Origin: JACZWL01 sp046756445
GTDB lineage: Bacteria > Pseudomonadota > Gammaproteobacteria > Steroidobacterales > Woeseiaceae
Direction: 5' to 3'
DNA: 11,090 nucleotides
NCBI GenBank assembly: GCA_046756445.1
Contig: JBHHWI010000096.1
Coordinates: 1-11,090, forward strand
The notes beneath the pieces were generated by a model. That model saw only the letters and a list, made by a program, of their open reading frames with translations. It was not told the origin of the DNA and ran no database searches. Position 1 is the stretch's first letter. The number at the start of each line of letters is the position of its first letter. The translations under genes and the position numbers were made by a program. Shown piece after piece: positions 1-6,699 of this stretch.

Positions 1-1
1 C

Positions 2-14
2 TGTCCCCCGAATT
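2..14. repeat. Edge motif TGTCCC-CC-GAATT, inverted partner of the motif at the right edge
   Basis: The first bases read TGTCCC, two extra C, then GAATT. The reverse complement of the last bases of the window reads TGTCCC directly followed by GAATT. The two copies are therefore an imperfect inverted pair about 11 kb apart. The left copy overlaps the last bases of the SRPBCC gene. Similar short motifs are often seen beside dispersed repeats, but the sequence outside the window is needed to decide. Confidence 0.3.
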
Positions 15-550
15 CAGGGAAGCCGCGAATCGTACTCGGCCTCGAGTGCCGTATGCGTTCGCCAGAACGGTTGTGGTTCGTTGTCTGCGAGCACGTCCGC
101 CAGGATGTCGAGGTGCGTGTGCCAGCCGCCGCAGGCGCCGGTCAGCATGTCGCGACCGATGATCCGGCGATGGGTCAGCGTCAGCAACACGCCGTCATCG
201 CGCTGTTCGAGCTCGTAGGTCACTTCCGACTCTTCGCCGTCATCGCCTGTCCAGGTATGGGCCAGCAATGTCTTCGGATCGCATCGAGTGACTTTGCCCG
301 TATACGAGACCTCCTCCGGCATGTCCTTGTATTTCTCCGGCGGCGGATCATCCGGCAGACTCGACAGACTGCTGTTGTTGAAATGCAGGTCCACATGACC
401 GCCAACGCGCTCTTCCGTGTCACCCCCCGCGAGCCACTTGCCGCGTTTGTCGCCTTCGACCAGGTAACTCCATACGCGATCAATGCTGCCGGGCAGCAGC
501 CGTTTGAACTGCACGGTATCCGGCGCGATCAACTCCCCATACTGACTCAT
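14..550 (-). CDS. SRPBCC / AHSA1-type ligand-binding protein
   Basis: This 178-residue soluble protein has the layout of the SRPBCC (START-like, AHSA1) fold. It opens with a strand leading into a helix (VQFKRLLPGSIDRVWSYLVE), then GGHVDLHF, a central TWTGDDGEESEVTYELE hairpin, and the typical late segment VLLTLTHRRI followed by the long C-terminal helix GGWHTHLDILADVL. Such proteins bind hydrophobic ligands in a deep pocket; the ligand here cannot be read from sequence. The chosen ATG sits 7 nt after a strong GAGGAGG site; an in-frame TTG six bases upstream is less likely. It lies 2 bp after the ArsR stop codon, so the two genes are surely cotranscribed. ArsR-SRPBCC pairs are common, with the repressor controlling its partner. 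No signal peptide or membrane segment is visible. Confidence 0.9.
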   Translation of the reverse strand: MSQYGELIAPDTVQFKRLLPGSIDRVWSYLVEGDKRGKWLAGGDTEERVGGHVDLHFNNSSLSSLPDDPPPEKYKDMPEEVSYTGKVTRCDPKTLLAHTWTGDDGEESEVTYELEQRDDGVLLTLTHRRIIGRDMLTGACGGWHTHLDILADVLADNEPQPFWRTHTALEAEYDSRLP

Positions 551-552
551 GC

Positions 553-858
553 TCAATCCTCCTCATCACGGAGCGCCTGCTCCAGCTTGTCCAGTCGGCC
601 CGACCAGTAATGGCGAACCTTTTGCAGCCATTGGTCGACTTCGTCGAGCCCGTCATCGGTCAGGCGGTAGATGCGACGCTGTGCTTCGGCGCGCACCGTC
701 ACGATGTCCGCGTCGCGCAGCACTCTCAGATGTTGGGAGACGGCCGGCCGGCTCATCTCGAACTGCTGGGCAATCTCGCCGAAGGCGCGCTCGCCCCTGC
801 AGAGCGACTCGATGATCTGCCGTCGGGTCGGGTCGGCCAGCACGGTGAATGCGTCCAT
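553..858 (-). CDS. ArsR-family winged-helix repressor (non-metal type)
   Basis: This 101-residue protein is a small ArsR/SmtB-type DNA-binding repressor. It opens with the family hallmark VLADPTRRQIIESL (residues 6-19). The recognition helix region is MSRPAVSQHLRVLRDADIV (about 35-53), and the wing RAEAQRRIYRLT follows. There is a single cysteine (C20) and no CxC motif of the ArsR metal-binding type, so metal sensing is unlikely. The ATG at 858 is preferred; an in-frame TTG at 864 adds only two residues. No Shine-Dalgarno site precedes it. The candidate -10 box ends only 8 nt upstream, which suggests a leaderless or nearly leaderless message. It is the first gene of a two-gene operon with the SRPBCC protein, and it probably represses that operon through the palindrome at 880-891. 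Confidence 0.93.
   Translation of the reverse strand: MDAFTVLADPTRRQIIESLCRGERAFGEIAQQFEMSRPAVSQHLRVLRDADIVTVRAEAQRRIYRLTDDGLDEVDQWLQKVRHYWSGRLDKLEQALRDEED
558..564 (-). promoter_or_regulatory. Shine-Dalgarno site fixing the SRPBCC start
   Basis: On the minus strand this reads GAGGAGG, 7 nt before the ATG at 550. It lies inside the end of the ArsR gene. It selects ATG 550 over the in-frame TTG at 556, which would be too close to this site. Confidence 0.7.
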
Positions 859-866
859 GGCCAACT

Positions 867-894
867 ATGATAAGGTATTACTTAATTAAGTCAA
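867..894 (-). promoter_or_regulatory. Sigma-70-like promoter of the ArsR-SRPBCC operon
   Basis: The minus strand shows TTGACT (889-894) and TATCAT (867-872) separated by 16 bp. The expected start of transcription is about position 860, one or two bases before the ATG at 858, in keeping with the absence of a ribosome binding site. The region is strikingly AT-rich against the surrounding GC-rich DNA. Confidence 0.6.
880..891. promoter_or_regulatory. Candidate ArsR operator, perfect 12-bp palindrome
   Basis: ACTTAATTAAGT is a perfect palindrome lying in the spacer of the promoter and overlapping the -35 box. ArsR-family repressors bind imperfect AT-rich palindromes at their own promoters, so this is a good autoregulatory operator. 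Its use is inferred. Confidence 0.5.
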
Positions 895-966
895 GGCTTA
901 TTTACAGATTTGATGCAGGCCGGGTCGAAGCGGCCCCGAAGCGGTCTCGAGTACGCCTTGCAGGCA

Positions 967-1158
967 CTAGGCCGACAAGCGCTCCGTGACCTGCCGCCTG
1001 GTCGGCTGCTTGAACGAATAGCGAAATTCGCCACCGGTCCTGGCCAGGAGGCCGACCAGGTAATCAGACGAGACCTTATCGACCATGCCGTTCATGATGT
1101 AACTGACCTTGGGCTGCGTTATGCCGAAGAAGTTCGCAGCACGCATCTGTGTGAGGCC
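967..1158 (-). pseudogene. Remnant of a HigA-like XRE antitoxin, 5' part lost
   Basis: The minus strand encodes GLTQMRAANFFGITQPKVSY followed by IMNGMVDKVSSDYLVGLL and a short tail. This is the helix-turn-helix half of the XRE/HTH_37 antitoxins that pair with HigB/RelE-type toxins. The family normally has some 30-40 more residues before the GLTQ segment, including an N-terminal lead and first helix. Here the frame instead runs directly into sequence that matches a dispersed repeat (MDSCFRKN in this frame). No toxin gene is adjacent on either side. The frame remains open to 1296, so a hybrid protein could be made, but the upstream residues do not look like the family. I read it as a truncated, probably dead, toxin-antitoxin remnant. 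A working short solo regulator starting at 1182 cannot be excluded. Confidence 0.6.
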
Positions 1159-1207
1159 ATTCTTTCGGAAGCAGGAATCCATGCCGGGGATGCCCCGGCT
1201 ATCCATG
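1158..1207. repeat. Dispersed REP-like repeat with hairpin
   Basis: The segment begins CATTCTTTCGGAAGCAGGAA and continues to TCCATG. This resembles the widespread bacterial repeat of the form CATTCCCGCGAAAGCGGGAATCCATG with several substitutions. It runs into a perfect inverted repeat, GCCGGGG-ATG-CCCCGGC (1183-1199), then a second ATCCATG. Its left end coincides with the point where antitoxin homology stops. Identity with the known repeat is from memory and needs a genome-wide search. Confidence 0.5.
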
Positions 1208-1387
1208 GGGGCCTCGAGCCCGGCTTTGACCGAATTCAACTGTGTGCCGCGGTTCTGTGCCACAGCGGCGATGCCGGCAGTCAGGCAGACGGCCATGGAT
1301 CGCGGCCGCGCCCTGCCGGCAGACTCATGCTCAGGGACCCGGTTCTGTTACATTGCGGGTCAAATTGCCAAACGGGCGGGGGGATCC

Positions 1388-2824
1388 ATGGAACAATCCT
1401 TGAAGTTTTACGGCGGGCGGCTGGGTGCGGCGGTGCCGTTGCTGTTCTTCGTCGTCTGGGCGATTTCGATATCGGTGGCCGGCGCGCCGAGCGAGTACGG
1501 GTTGATCCTGGGGATGATCGGCGGGCTTTCCCTGGGCATGCTGTTGTGCCGCAGCCGCTGGGCCGACTATGCCAATGCCATCTTCGCGGGCATGGCGAAC
1601 CCGGTGGCGACCGTGACGATCGTGGCCTGGTTCTGGGCCGGGATGTTTGCGCAGGTCTTGCGGGTCGGCGGGCTGGTCGACGGGCTGGTGTGGCTGGGGG
1701 GTCAGTCGAACGCGACGGGCGGGTATTTTGTCGGCGCGACCTTCGTGCTGGCTGCGACCTTCGGCACGGCGGTGGGTACCGGTTACGGCACGGCGGTGGC
1801 GTTTTGCACTCTGATGTTTCCGGCCGGGCTGATCCTGGGCGCCGATCCCGTGTGGCTGTTCGCCGCGATCCTCTCCGGTGCGGCTTTCGGCGACAACCTC
1901 GCGCCGGTGTCCGACACCACGGTGGTCTCGGCGACCACCCAGGAGACCGATATCCCGGGCGTGGTGCGCTCGCGGGTCAAGTACGCGGTGGCTGCAGCAG
2001 TACCGGCGCTATTGCTGTTCACCCTGTTCGGTGGCGATGCCCTGGAAGCCGATCGTGGCCGGGCGGCCGAGCTGCTCGCAGAAACAGCCAGACCGGATGG
2101 CCTGGCGCTCTTGGTGCCGTTCGCGCTGGTGATCTTCCTGGCCCTCAAGGGCAATCACATCGTCGTCGCCCTGACCTGGGGCATCGTGACGGCCGTATTC
2201 GTGGAACTCCTGCTGGGACTTGCGCCGGCGGAGGCCATCCTCTACTTCGACCCGGCCACCGATACGGTGGGGGGCGCGCTGGTGGACGGCATCGCCGGTT
2301 ACCTGGGGCTGTCGATATTGATATTGCTGATCGTGGCCGGCGGGCACCTGATGCGGCTCGGCGGCGCGCTCGATGCGCTGATCGACGGGCTCAAGCGGTT
2401 CGCCAGGGAATCGGTGGCGCGGGCCGAGACGGCGATGTGGGGCATCGTGTTCTCGCTCAATGCCTTCATCACCATCAATACGGCCGCCGAGATCGCCGCC
2501 GGGCCGGTCATCTCGAGGCTGGGCAAGCGCTTCAGGCTGCACCCGTACCGGCGGGCCAACCTGCTGGATGCCGTGACCTCGGCGATCGGTTACATCTTCC
2601 CGTGGGGTGGTGGAGTGCTGATCGGCTATCAGACGATCCGCACGCTGGAATCGCAGTACGATTTCGTGCAGGTGGTGCCACCGACCGAGGTCTGGCCGTT
2701 CGTGCTGCACGGCTGGTTCCTGGCCGCGGTCATGCTGATCGCGGCGCTGACGGGGTTCGGGCGCACTTACGAGGCCAGTGACGGATCCGAGTCGAAGACG
2801 CCGCCGGAGGGCCCCTCGTCGTGA
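1388..2824 (+). CDS. NhaC-family Na+/H+ antiporter
   Basis: This 478-residue, highly hydrophobic inner-membrane protein has roughly eleven membrane segments. It carries the NhaC-type signature GAAFGDNLAPVSDTT (about residues 164-178), preceded by the glycine-rich GTAVGTGYGTAVAF (126-139). A second-half region contains FSLNAFITINTAAEIAAGP and IGYIFPWGGGVLIG. Family members exchange Na+ for H+, and relatives exchange organic acids, so the precise substrate is not certain. The length fits the family. The reading frame is open far upstream to 1109, but that part is not hydrophobic and overlaps the antitoxin remnant. ATG 1388 follows a G-rich stretch (1374-1383) that can act as ribosome binding site. 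The CmcJ-like gene starts 37 bp downstream and may be cotranscribed. Confidence 0.88.
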   Translation: MEQSLKFYGGRLGAAVPLLFFVVWAISISVAGAPSEYGLILGMIGGLSLGMLLCRSRWADYANAIFAGMANPVATVTIVAWFWAGMFAQVLRVGGLVDGLVWLGGQSNATGGYFVGATFVLAATFGTAVGTGYGTAVAFCTLMFPAGLILGADPVWLFAAILSGAAFGDNLAPVSDTTVVSATTQETDIPGVVRSRVKYAVAAAVPALLLFTLFGGDALEADRGRAAELLAETARPDGLALLVPFALVIFLALKGNHIVVALTWGIVTAVFVELLLGLAPAEAILYFDPATDTVGGALVDGIAGYLGLSILILLIVAGGHLMRLGGALDALIDGLKRFARESVARAETAMWGIVFSLNAFITINTAAEIAAGPVISRLGKRFRLHPYRRANLLDAVTSAIGYIFPWGGGVLIGYQTIRTLESQYDFVQVVPPTEVWPFVLHGWFLAAVMLIAALTGFGRTYEASDGSESKTPPEGPSS

Positions 2825-2861
2825 TGACGTGTCGGGGGCGGTGTGCCTGATCCGGCTCACG

Positions 2862-3680
2862 ATGCCATCGTCGCCGATAAGAGCAGAGCTCAAGTTTCTG
2901 GCTGATCTCGATCAGCCTCTGCTCTACATTCCCTCCAGGGGTGGCGGTGACGAGACCGAGCACGTGGGCAACTTCACGATGCACGAGGTGAGTATTCACG
3001 ATGGCCGCCTCGACAAGCCGGATTCCAGTCTGGATGTCGAGGGGTTCAGGCTGGTGTCATCCGGGACTGCCGTCGAGGACTTCTTCGATGATGCGCAGGT
3101 CGAGGGCATTTACCATGAGGAGGTCAAAGCGCTGCTGTCAGAGATATCGGGCGCTGCGCGGATCGAGATCTTTGACGACACTCGCCGCTCGACTTCTCTT
3201 GCGCGACAAAAGGAACAGAAGATTCGTGAAGCGGCGGACATCGTTCACAACGATTACACCGCGCGCTCGGGCATCCAGCGGCTGCGGGATCACTTTGCCG
3301 ATGAGCCGATTGATGCGGAAAGACTGTTGGGGGTACGCTTCGCCATCGTCAACGTGTGGCGATCCATCGGTGGGCCTGTTCTGAATCATCCACTGACGCT
3401 CTGTGATGCCGCGACGGTGAGGCCTGCCGACCTGGTGTCCGTCGAACGCCGGGCCGAAGAGCGTATCGGGGAGATACAGGTGGCGCTGTTTCATCCCGGC
3501 CAGCGCTGGTACTACTTCCCCGGGATGCAGACGGACGAGGCGTTGCTGTTCAAGACCTTTGATTCGGAAACCGACGGTCGCGCCCGTTTCACGATCCACA
3601 CCTCCGTCGAAGACCCCACTGCGCCGGTGGACGCACCACCGCGCGAGAGTATCGAGACCCGCTGTCTGGTCTTTTTCTGA
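2862..3680 (+). CDS. CmcJ/NvfI (AsaB)-family oxidoreductase
   Basis: This 272-residue soluble protein matches the CmcJ/NvfI/AsaB hydroxylase-desaturase family along its whole length. Conserved blocks seen are VHNDYTARSG (128-137), IVNVWRSIGGPVLNHPLTLC (162-181), HPGQRWYYFPGMQTDEALLF (211-230), KTFDSETDGRARF (231-243), IHTSVEDP (245-252) and the end PPRESIETRCLVFF. Relatives take part in tailoring of secondary metabolites such as cephamycin and fungal terpenoids. The His129-x-Asp131 pair with a later His would suit an Fe(II)/2-oxoglutarate enzyme, but this is inference. The substrate is unknown and no biosynthetic cluster surrounds it. ATG 2862 fits the family N-terminus. A GTG at 2841 is in frame and neither has a strong ribosome binding site. 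It follows the antiporter by 37 bp. Confidence 0.87.
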   Translation: MPSSPIRAELKFLADLDQPLLYIPSRGGGDETEHVGNFTMHEVSIHDGRLDKPDSSLDVEGFRLVSSGTAVEDFFDDAQVEGIYHEEVKALLSEISGAARIEIFDDTRRSTSLARQKEQKIREAADIVHNDYTARSGIQRLRDHFADEPIDAERLLGVRFAIVNVWRSIGGPVLNHPLTLCDAATVRPADLVSVERRAEERIGEIQVALFHPGQRWYYFPGMQTDEALLFKTFDSETDGRARFTIHTSVEDPTAPVDAPPRESIETRCLVFF

Positions 3681-3710
3681 AGTGTTCCTGGTCGGCTTCT
3701 GCGCGTTTTG

Positions 3711-3758
3711 ATGCCTCGATTCAGCGTCGCAATGCCGCGACAGTTGAATCGACGGCAT
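3711..3758. promoter_or_regulatory. Long imperfect stem-loop between the oxidoreductase and parA-like genes
   Basis: The arms pair as ATGCC/GGCAT (3711-3715 with 3754-3758), TCGATTCA/TGAATCGA (3716-3723 with 3745-3752) and GTCGC/GCGAC (3726-3730 with 3737-3741). There is a one-base bulge, a 2x3 internal loop and a six-base apical loop, giving 18 base pairs in 48 nt. No T-run follows on either strand, so it is not a classical intrinsic terminator. It starts 31 bp after the oxidoreductase stop and overlaps the -35 box of the candidate parA promoter. It could be an operator, an RNA processing or 3'-end stability element, or a REP-like unit. Confidence 0.55.
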
Positions 3759-3771
3759 ATTTGCGTACCAT
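3744..3771 (+). promoter_or_regulatory. Candidate promoter of the parA-like gene
   Basis: TTGAAT (3744-3749) and TACCAT (3766-3771) are separated by 16 bp, leaving a leader of about 105 nt before the ATPase ATG. The -35 box lies in the right arm of the stem-loop, so formation or binding of that element would affect initiation. Confidence 0.4.
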
Positions 3772-3882
3772 GCCTTGCATTCGCGTTACTCCGCTTGGGC
3801 GTGGAAGGGACTCGAATACCGCACAGGCGGGCTGTCGCGTCATTCACTTGATACTGAATGGGAGGGGCACCCGGCCAGTACG

Positions 3883-4647
3883 ATGGATATCACCGCACAC
3901 GGAGACAGTCCTCACAAGATTGTCATCCTGAATCCCAAAGGCGGTTGCGGCAAGACCACGCTTGCAACCAATCTCGCCAGCTATTTCGCAACCCACGGCC
4001 CGCCACCGACATTGGTCGACTGCGATCCCCGCGGTTACAGCATGCGCTGGCTGGACAAGCGGCCAGACCATCGACCGAAGATCCACGGTGTCGCCGCTGA
4101 GACATTTTATGCGCGGCCCGATAAACGATCTCGGTTGCGTGCCTGGCCCGGATCGACTTATCTGATCCTCGACCTGCCGGCCGCTCTGAGCACGGATCAG
4201 TTGTTCGACCAGACCTATGACGCGAACAGCATACTGATACCGGTCGTTCCGTCCGAGATCGATATCTATGCCGCTGCGAGCTTCATCGCCGATCTTTTGC
4301 TGTTTGCTCAGCTCGACAGGCGCAAGGGTAATCTCGCGATCATCGCCAACCGGACGCGCCAGAACACGAGAAGCTACTCCATGCTCATGCGCTTCCTGAG
4401 GAGCCTGGAGATACCCGTCGTTGCGCAACTGCGTGACAGCCAGAACTACGTCCACGCCGCCGCCAACGGTATCGGCATCTGCGAGATGCCACTGTACAGG
4501 GCCGAAAAAGACATGGAGCAGTTGGACTCGATCGTTGCCTGGCTCGAGAAGTGGCGACTGCGCAGGCTGGACGCGGTCGCATCGGCCAGGTTCAGGCATA
4601 TTCCCGGCACAGAGGTCCTTACACCCGCAGCAAGCAAAGGGCACTGA
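3883..4647 (+). CDS. Orphan ParA/MinD-type deviant Walker ATPase
   Basis: This 254-residue protein carries the deviant Walker A motif KGGCGKTT (residues 19-26, signature lysine K19). It also has the A' motif LVDCDPRG (44-51) and a Walker B-like YLILDLPA (93-100, D97). These define the ParA/MinD/Soj class, which forms nucleotide-dependent dimers and positions DNA or protein cargo on the nucleoid or membrane. Residues 115-130 (SILIPVVPSEIDIYAA) and the later AIIANRTR segment also fit the family. No ParB gene or parS-like repeats lie nearby, so chromosome or plasmid partitioning is not supported; a role with a different cargo is open. ATG 3883 begins just before the conserved core. The nearest ribosome binding site (GGAGGGG, 3861-3867) is 15 nt away, which is long. 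An upstream in-frame ATG at 3775 is less likely. Confidence 0.87.
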   Translation: MDITAHGDSPHKIVILNPKGGCGKTTLATNLASYFATHGPPPTLVDCDPRGYSMRWLDKRPDHRPKIHGVAAETFYARPDKRSRLRAWPGSTYLILDLPAALSTDQLFDQTYDANSILIPVVPSEIDIYAAASFIADLLLFAQLDRRKGNLAIIANRTRQNTRSYSMLMRFLRSLEIPVVAQLRDSQNYVHAAANGIGICEMPLYRAEKDMEQLDSIVAWLEKWRLRRLDAVASARFRHIPGTEVLTPAASKGH

Positions 4648-4775
4648 TACGGGGTAAGGCGTTTACGCATTTTGACACCAGCTATGCCGGCAATCCGTGG
4701 CCAGTACGGTTAATCCGGGTGCTTTTCTATTTCGAATGGCTCCTGTTACCCCGGTACGACCGATACGCACCGGGC

Positions 4776-5993
4776 TCAGGCCAGTGGAATGCGCTCGAGA
4801 TGTCTCTCCACCGCTTTGACAACATCGGCCGACAGAGGAAGGTTTCCCTTTTCGCGCGCCCAGTGCTCGCGAAACAACGTAACGGTCTCACGCGCAGTAT
4901 CAAGGACGAGCATTTCGGGCAGCAGAGCACGCGCAGCAAGATGGGCTAGCTCGTCCTCGGAAAATTCATCGAAGCGTTTCGTGCGGCTGTATTTGAGTCC
5001 CGCTTCCTCGTCCGGAAGATAAGGGATCGTCGAGACGAAATCATAGCCAGGCGCCAATACAGCCGTGCGTCGGTCGGGATACATCATTGACCAGTTCTTA
5101 AGGTGCATATCGCCGTTACCGATCAAGGTATTGAAAGTCAGGCGGCGGATAAACTCGGCAATATCGGCTTCATTGCTTTCGGCGGCAATGACGCGCGCGA
5201 TATTCATCGAACTGGCCTTGTCGTACTTGTCGTCAGGATAAAGACCGAAGACCTGCGCGAAATCTTCCATGTGGACGGCGCCTCCATCCCCGAGACGGTC
5301 AAAACGCTCGATCGCCAGTGCCTGTCCTTTCAGTGCGCCGATGCCATCCGGCAGGTTGCCGATCGAATCAATATCAACAAGCTCTATCGCCGGTACGTCC
5401 ATGCCGATCAGCCGGGCGAGCGTCATCATCGAATATTCGTTTTCAGGGATGCCGTCATATTTCTCGGAAGGCAGTTTGACGATCCACGATCCGCCGACGC
5501 CCCTGGCCGGTATGCTGAGCCCACCGCTTGCTTCACTCACCGCTGAAAACTTGAGCTGGACGCCGGCCAGGGAAAAACGCAGTGCCTTCGCGCGCCGCTC
5601 ATGATCATGACGATCATCATCACCTGTACCGGGCGGCCATGCTTCATCATCTGCCGGCCTGATCGTGATCGCACCGGGCAGGTCCATACCGAGCACCCAG
5701 AGCAGGAAGAACTCACGCTGCGGATTGACGCCGGCGCGCTCGGCCAGGTACTTGCGCAAATGCCCCTCGGGCAGAAGATTCGAGAAGAAGGGCATGACCC
5801 TGGTCTGATACGGCCTGAAATCAGTGATGAGCTCACCGAGATCGTCCTTGAATCGAAGCCCCAACACCGGCCGGTTCCTATCGGCGATATATGCCTCATT
5901 AAAAGCGAACAATGTCCGGTCGCCCGACACACGAGTCAGTGTACCGACGGGCTTGCCGTAGAGCAGGACTTCGAGCACGGACACATCAGCCAT
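4776..5993 (-). CDS. hipA: HipA-family serine/threonine kinase toxin
   Basis: This 405-residue protein is a full-length HipA. The N-terminal lobe has the LYGKPVGTLT strand pair and the FFSNLLPEGHLRKYLAERAG block (residues 69-88). The SLAGVQLKFSA segment (141-151) matches the loop that holds the autophosphorylated Ser150 of E. coli HipA, with Ser141 the counterpart here. The catalytic lobe has GNGDMHLKN (292-300; D295 as catalytic base, N300 in metal binding) and YDFVST (317-322; D318 as second metal ligand). E. coli HipA phosphorylates glutamyl-tRNA synthetase, causing growth arrest and persistence; related HipA proteins use other targets. A charged His/Asp-rich linker (about 124-131) precedes the Ser loop. 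The ATG at 5993 overlaps the last 8 bp of hipB, pointing to coupled translation. All key residues are present, so it should be active. Confidence 0.93.
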   Translation of the reverse strand: MADVSVLEVLLYGKPVGTLTRVSGDRTLFAFNEAYIADRNRPVLGLRFKDDLGELITDFRPYQTRVMPFFSNLLPEGHLRKYLAERAGVNPQREFFLLWVLGMDLPGAITIRPADDEAWPPGTGDDDRHDHERRAKALRFSLAGVQLKFSAVSEASGGLSIPARGVGGSWIVKLPSEKYDGIPENEYSMMTLARLIGMDVPAIELVDIDSIGNLPDGIGALKGQALAIERFDRLGDGGAVHMEDFAQVFGLYPDDKYDKASSMNIARVIAAESNEADIAEFIRRLTFNTLIGNGDMHLKNWSMMYPDRRTAVLAPGYDFVSTIPYLPDEEAGLKYSRTKRFDEFSEDELAHLAARALLPEMLVLDTARETVTLFREHWAREKGNLPLSADVVKAVERHLERIPLA

Positions 5994-6579
5994 GATCGTC
6001 TTCGCCTAAACCGTAGACCGGCTTGACGTATTCCATGACCGGAAGCGCATGGACAAGGCTATCGCGCAGGCTCTGGAGCTCAGAGACCGTCTTGCGGATC
6101 GCGTGGAGCCATTTCGCGTTGTCCTGGTAGGCCTGCACCACCTCGTTGGCCTCACGTATGGTTTCGATGTGTTTCCTGGCGGTAAGCTGAAAGTGCTGAA
6201 GTTCACGCGCGCGGCGCTGAAGCTGTGCAACCTCTTTGACGGCCGGATGTCGGTCCGCGATCAGGCCGAGGTTTTGCTGCAAGCGCTTCAGCTCTTTGGC
6301 CGCAGAAGTTGCAGGCGACACGGCCCCCCCGGGCTGGCTGCTGCGGACAATCGACTGCACCGCCGGGACGTTTTTGCGCGGCACAAGGGTCACTTCCAGA
6401 TCAAGGGCACGGGCAAACTCGACGAGGCTTGAAAGCCGCAGATCGACCGCCCCGTTCTCGATTTTCGAGATATGGCTCTGCGGCATGCCCGCCAGCTTGC
6501 TCAGCGCCCGCTGGCTCAAGCCCTTCATTTCACGAGCGGTCTTCAACGTCTCAGCTATTTGTTCGGTTGTGTATCCCAT
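5986..6579 (-). CDS. hipB: HipB-like XRE antitoxin with long helical C-terminal extension
   Basis: This 197-residue protein starts with a classic Cro/C1-type helix-turn-helix. It reads IAETLKTAREMKGLSQRALS followed by KLAGMPQSHISKIENGAVD, then LRLSSLVEFARALDLEVTLV (ends near residue 66). HipB proteins bind the hipBA promoter as dimers and hold HipA inactive; the E. coli protein is only about 88 residues. Here about 125 further residues follow a Gly/Ser/Pro linker and are mostly charged amphipathic helix (AAKELKRLQQNLGLIADRHP onward to VSELQSLRDSLVHALP), likely a coiled coil. ATG 6579 is chosen because an AGGA lies 10 nt upstream and the domain begins directly after it. Starting at 6696 would translate the promoter region. 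The gene overlaps hipA by 8 bp. Confidence 0.9.
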   Translation of the reverse strand: MGYTTEQIAETLKTAREMKGLSQRALSKLAGMPQSHISKIENGAVDLRLSSLVEFARALDLEVTLVPRKNVPAVQSIVRSSQPGGAVSPATSAAKELKRLQQNLGLIADRHPAVKEVAQLQRRARELQHFQLTARKHIETIREANEVVQAYQDNAKWLHAIRKTVSELQSLRDSLVHALPVMEYVKPVYGLGEDDHG

Positions 6580-6634
6580 TGCGTTAAAATCCTGATCTAT
6601 AGACCTATATCTAACATCCCATGTGATATGTATT

Positions 6635-6663
6635 AAGATATCGACGATGAGCGAAGCGTTCAA
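6635..6663 (-). promoter_or_regulatory. hipB: Candidate sigma-70 promoter of hipBA
   Basis: On the minus strand TTGAAC (6658-6663) and TATCTT (6635-6640) are 17 bp apart, leaving about 50 nt to the hipB ATG. The surrounding 150 bp are AT-rich. A second possible pair, TTGTCT with TATATC at about 6673-6695, lies further up. Confidence 0.5.
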
Positions 6664-6699
6664 TGGTAGATATATTATTCTATATTGTTCAGACAAGAC

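Noticed and set aside
910..2781. A 623-codon plus-strand open frame overlapping the antiporter gene
   Set aside because: Its protein is low-complexity, Arg/Gly-rich and typical of a shadow frame in GC-rich DNA. The hydrophobic antiporter in the other frame has clear family motifs.
2009..2893. A 294-codon minus-strand open frame
   Set aside because: It is the antisense shadow of the antiporter, rich in Arg, His and Gln, without a recognisable domain.
3001..3384. Alternative plus-strand frame inside the CmcJ-like gene
   Set aside because: The composition (Arg/Ser/Cys-rich) is that of a shadow, and the family match covers the other frame from end to end.
3844..4644. A 266-codon minus-strand open frame opposite the ParA-type gene
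   Set aside because: It is the antisense of a gene with all Walker motifs in place. The frame shows no domain and no ribosome binding site.
4750..4774. CCCGGT...ACCGGG inverted repeat between the convergent parA-like and hipA genes as a terminator
   Set aside because: The 13-nt loop and lack of a T-run on either strand make it weak; I see no good terminator in this gap.
6580..6696. N-terminal extension of HipB to the ATG at 6696
   Set aside because: It would translate the AT-rich promoter, and the family domain begins right after ATG 6579, which has an AGGA site.
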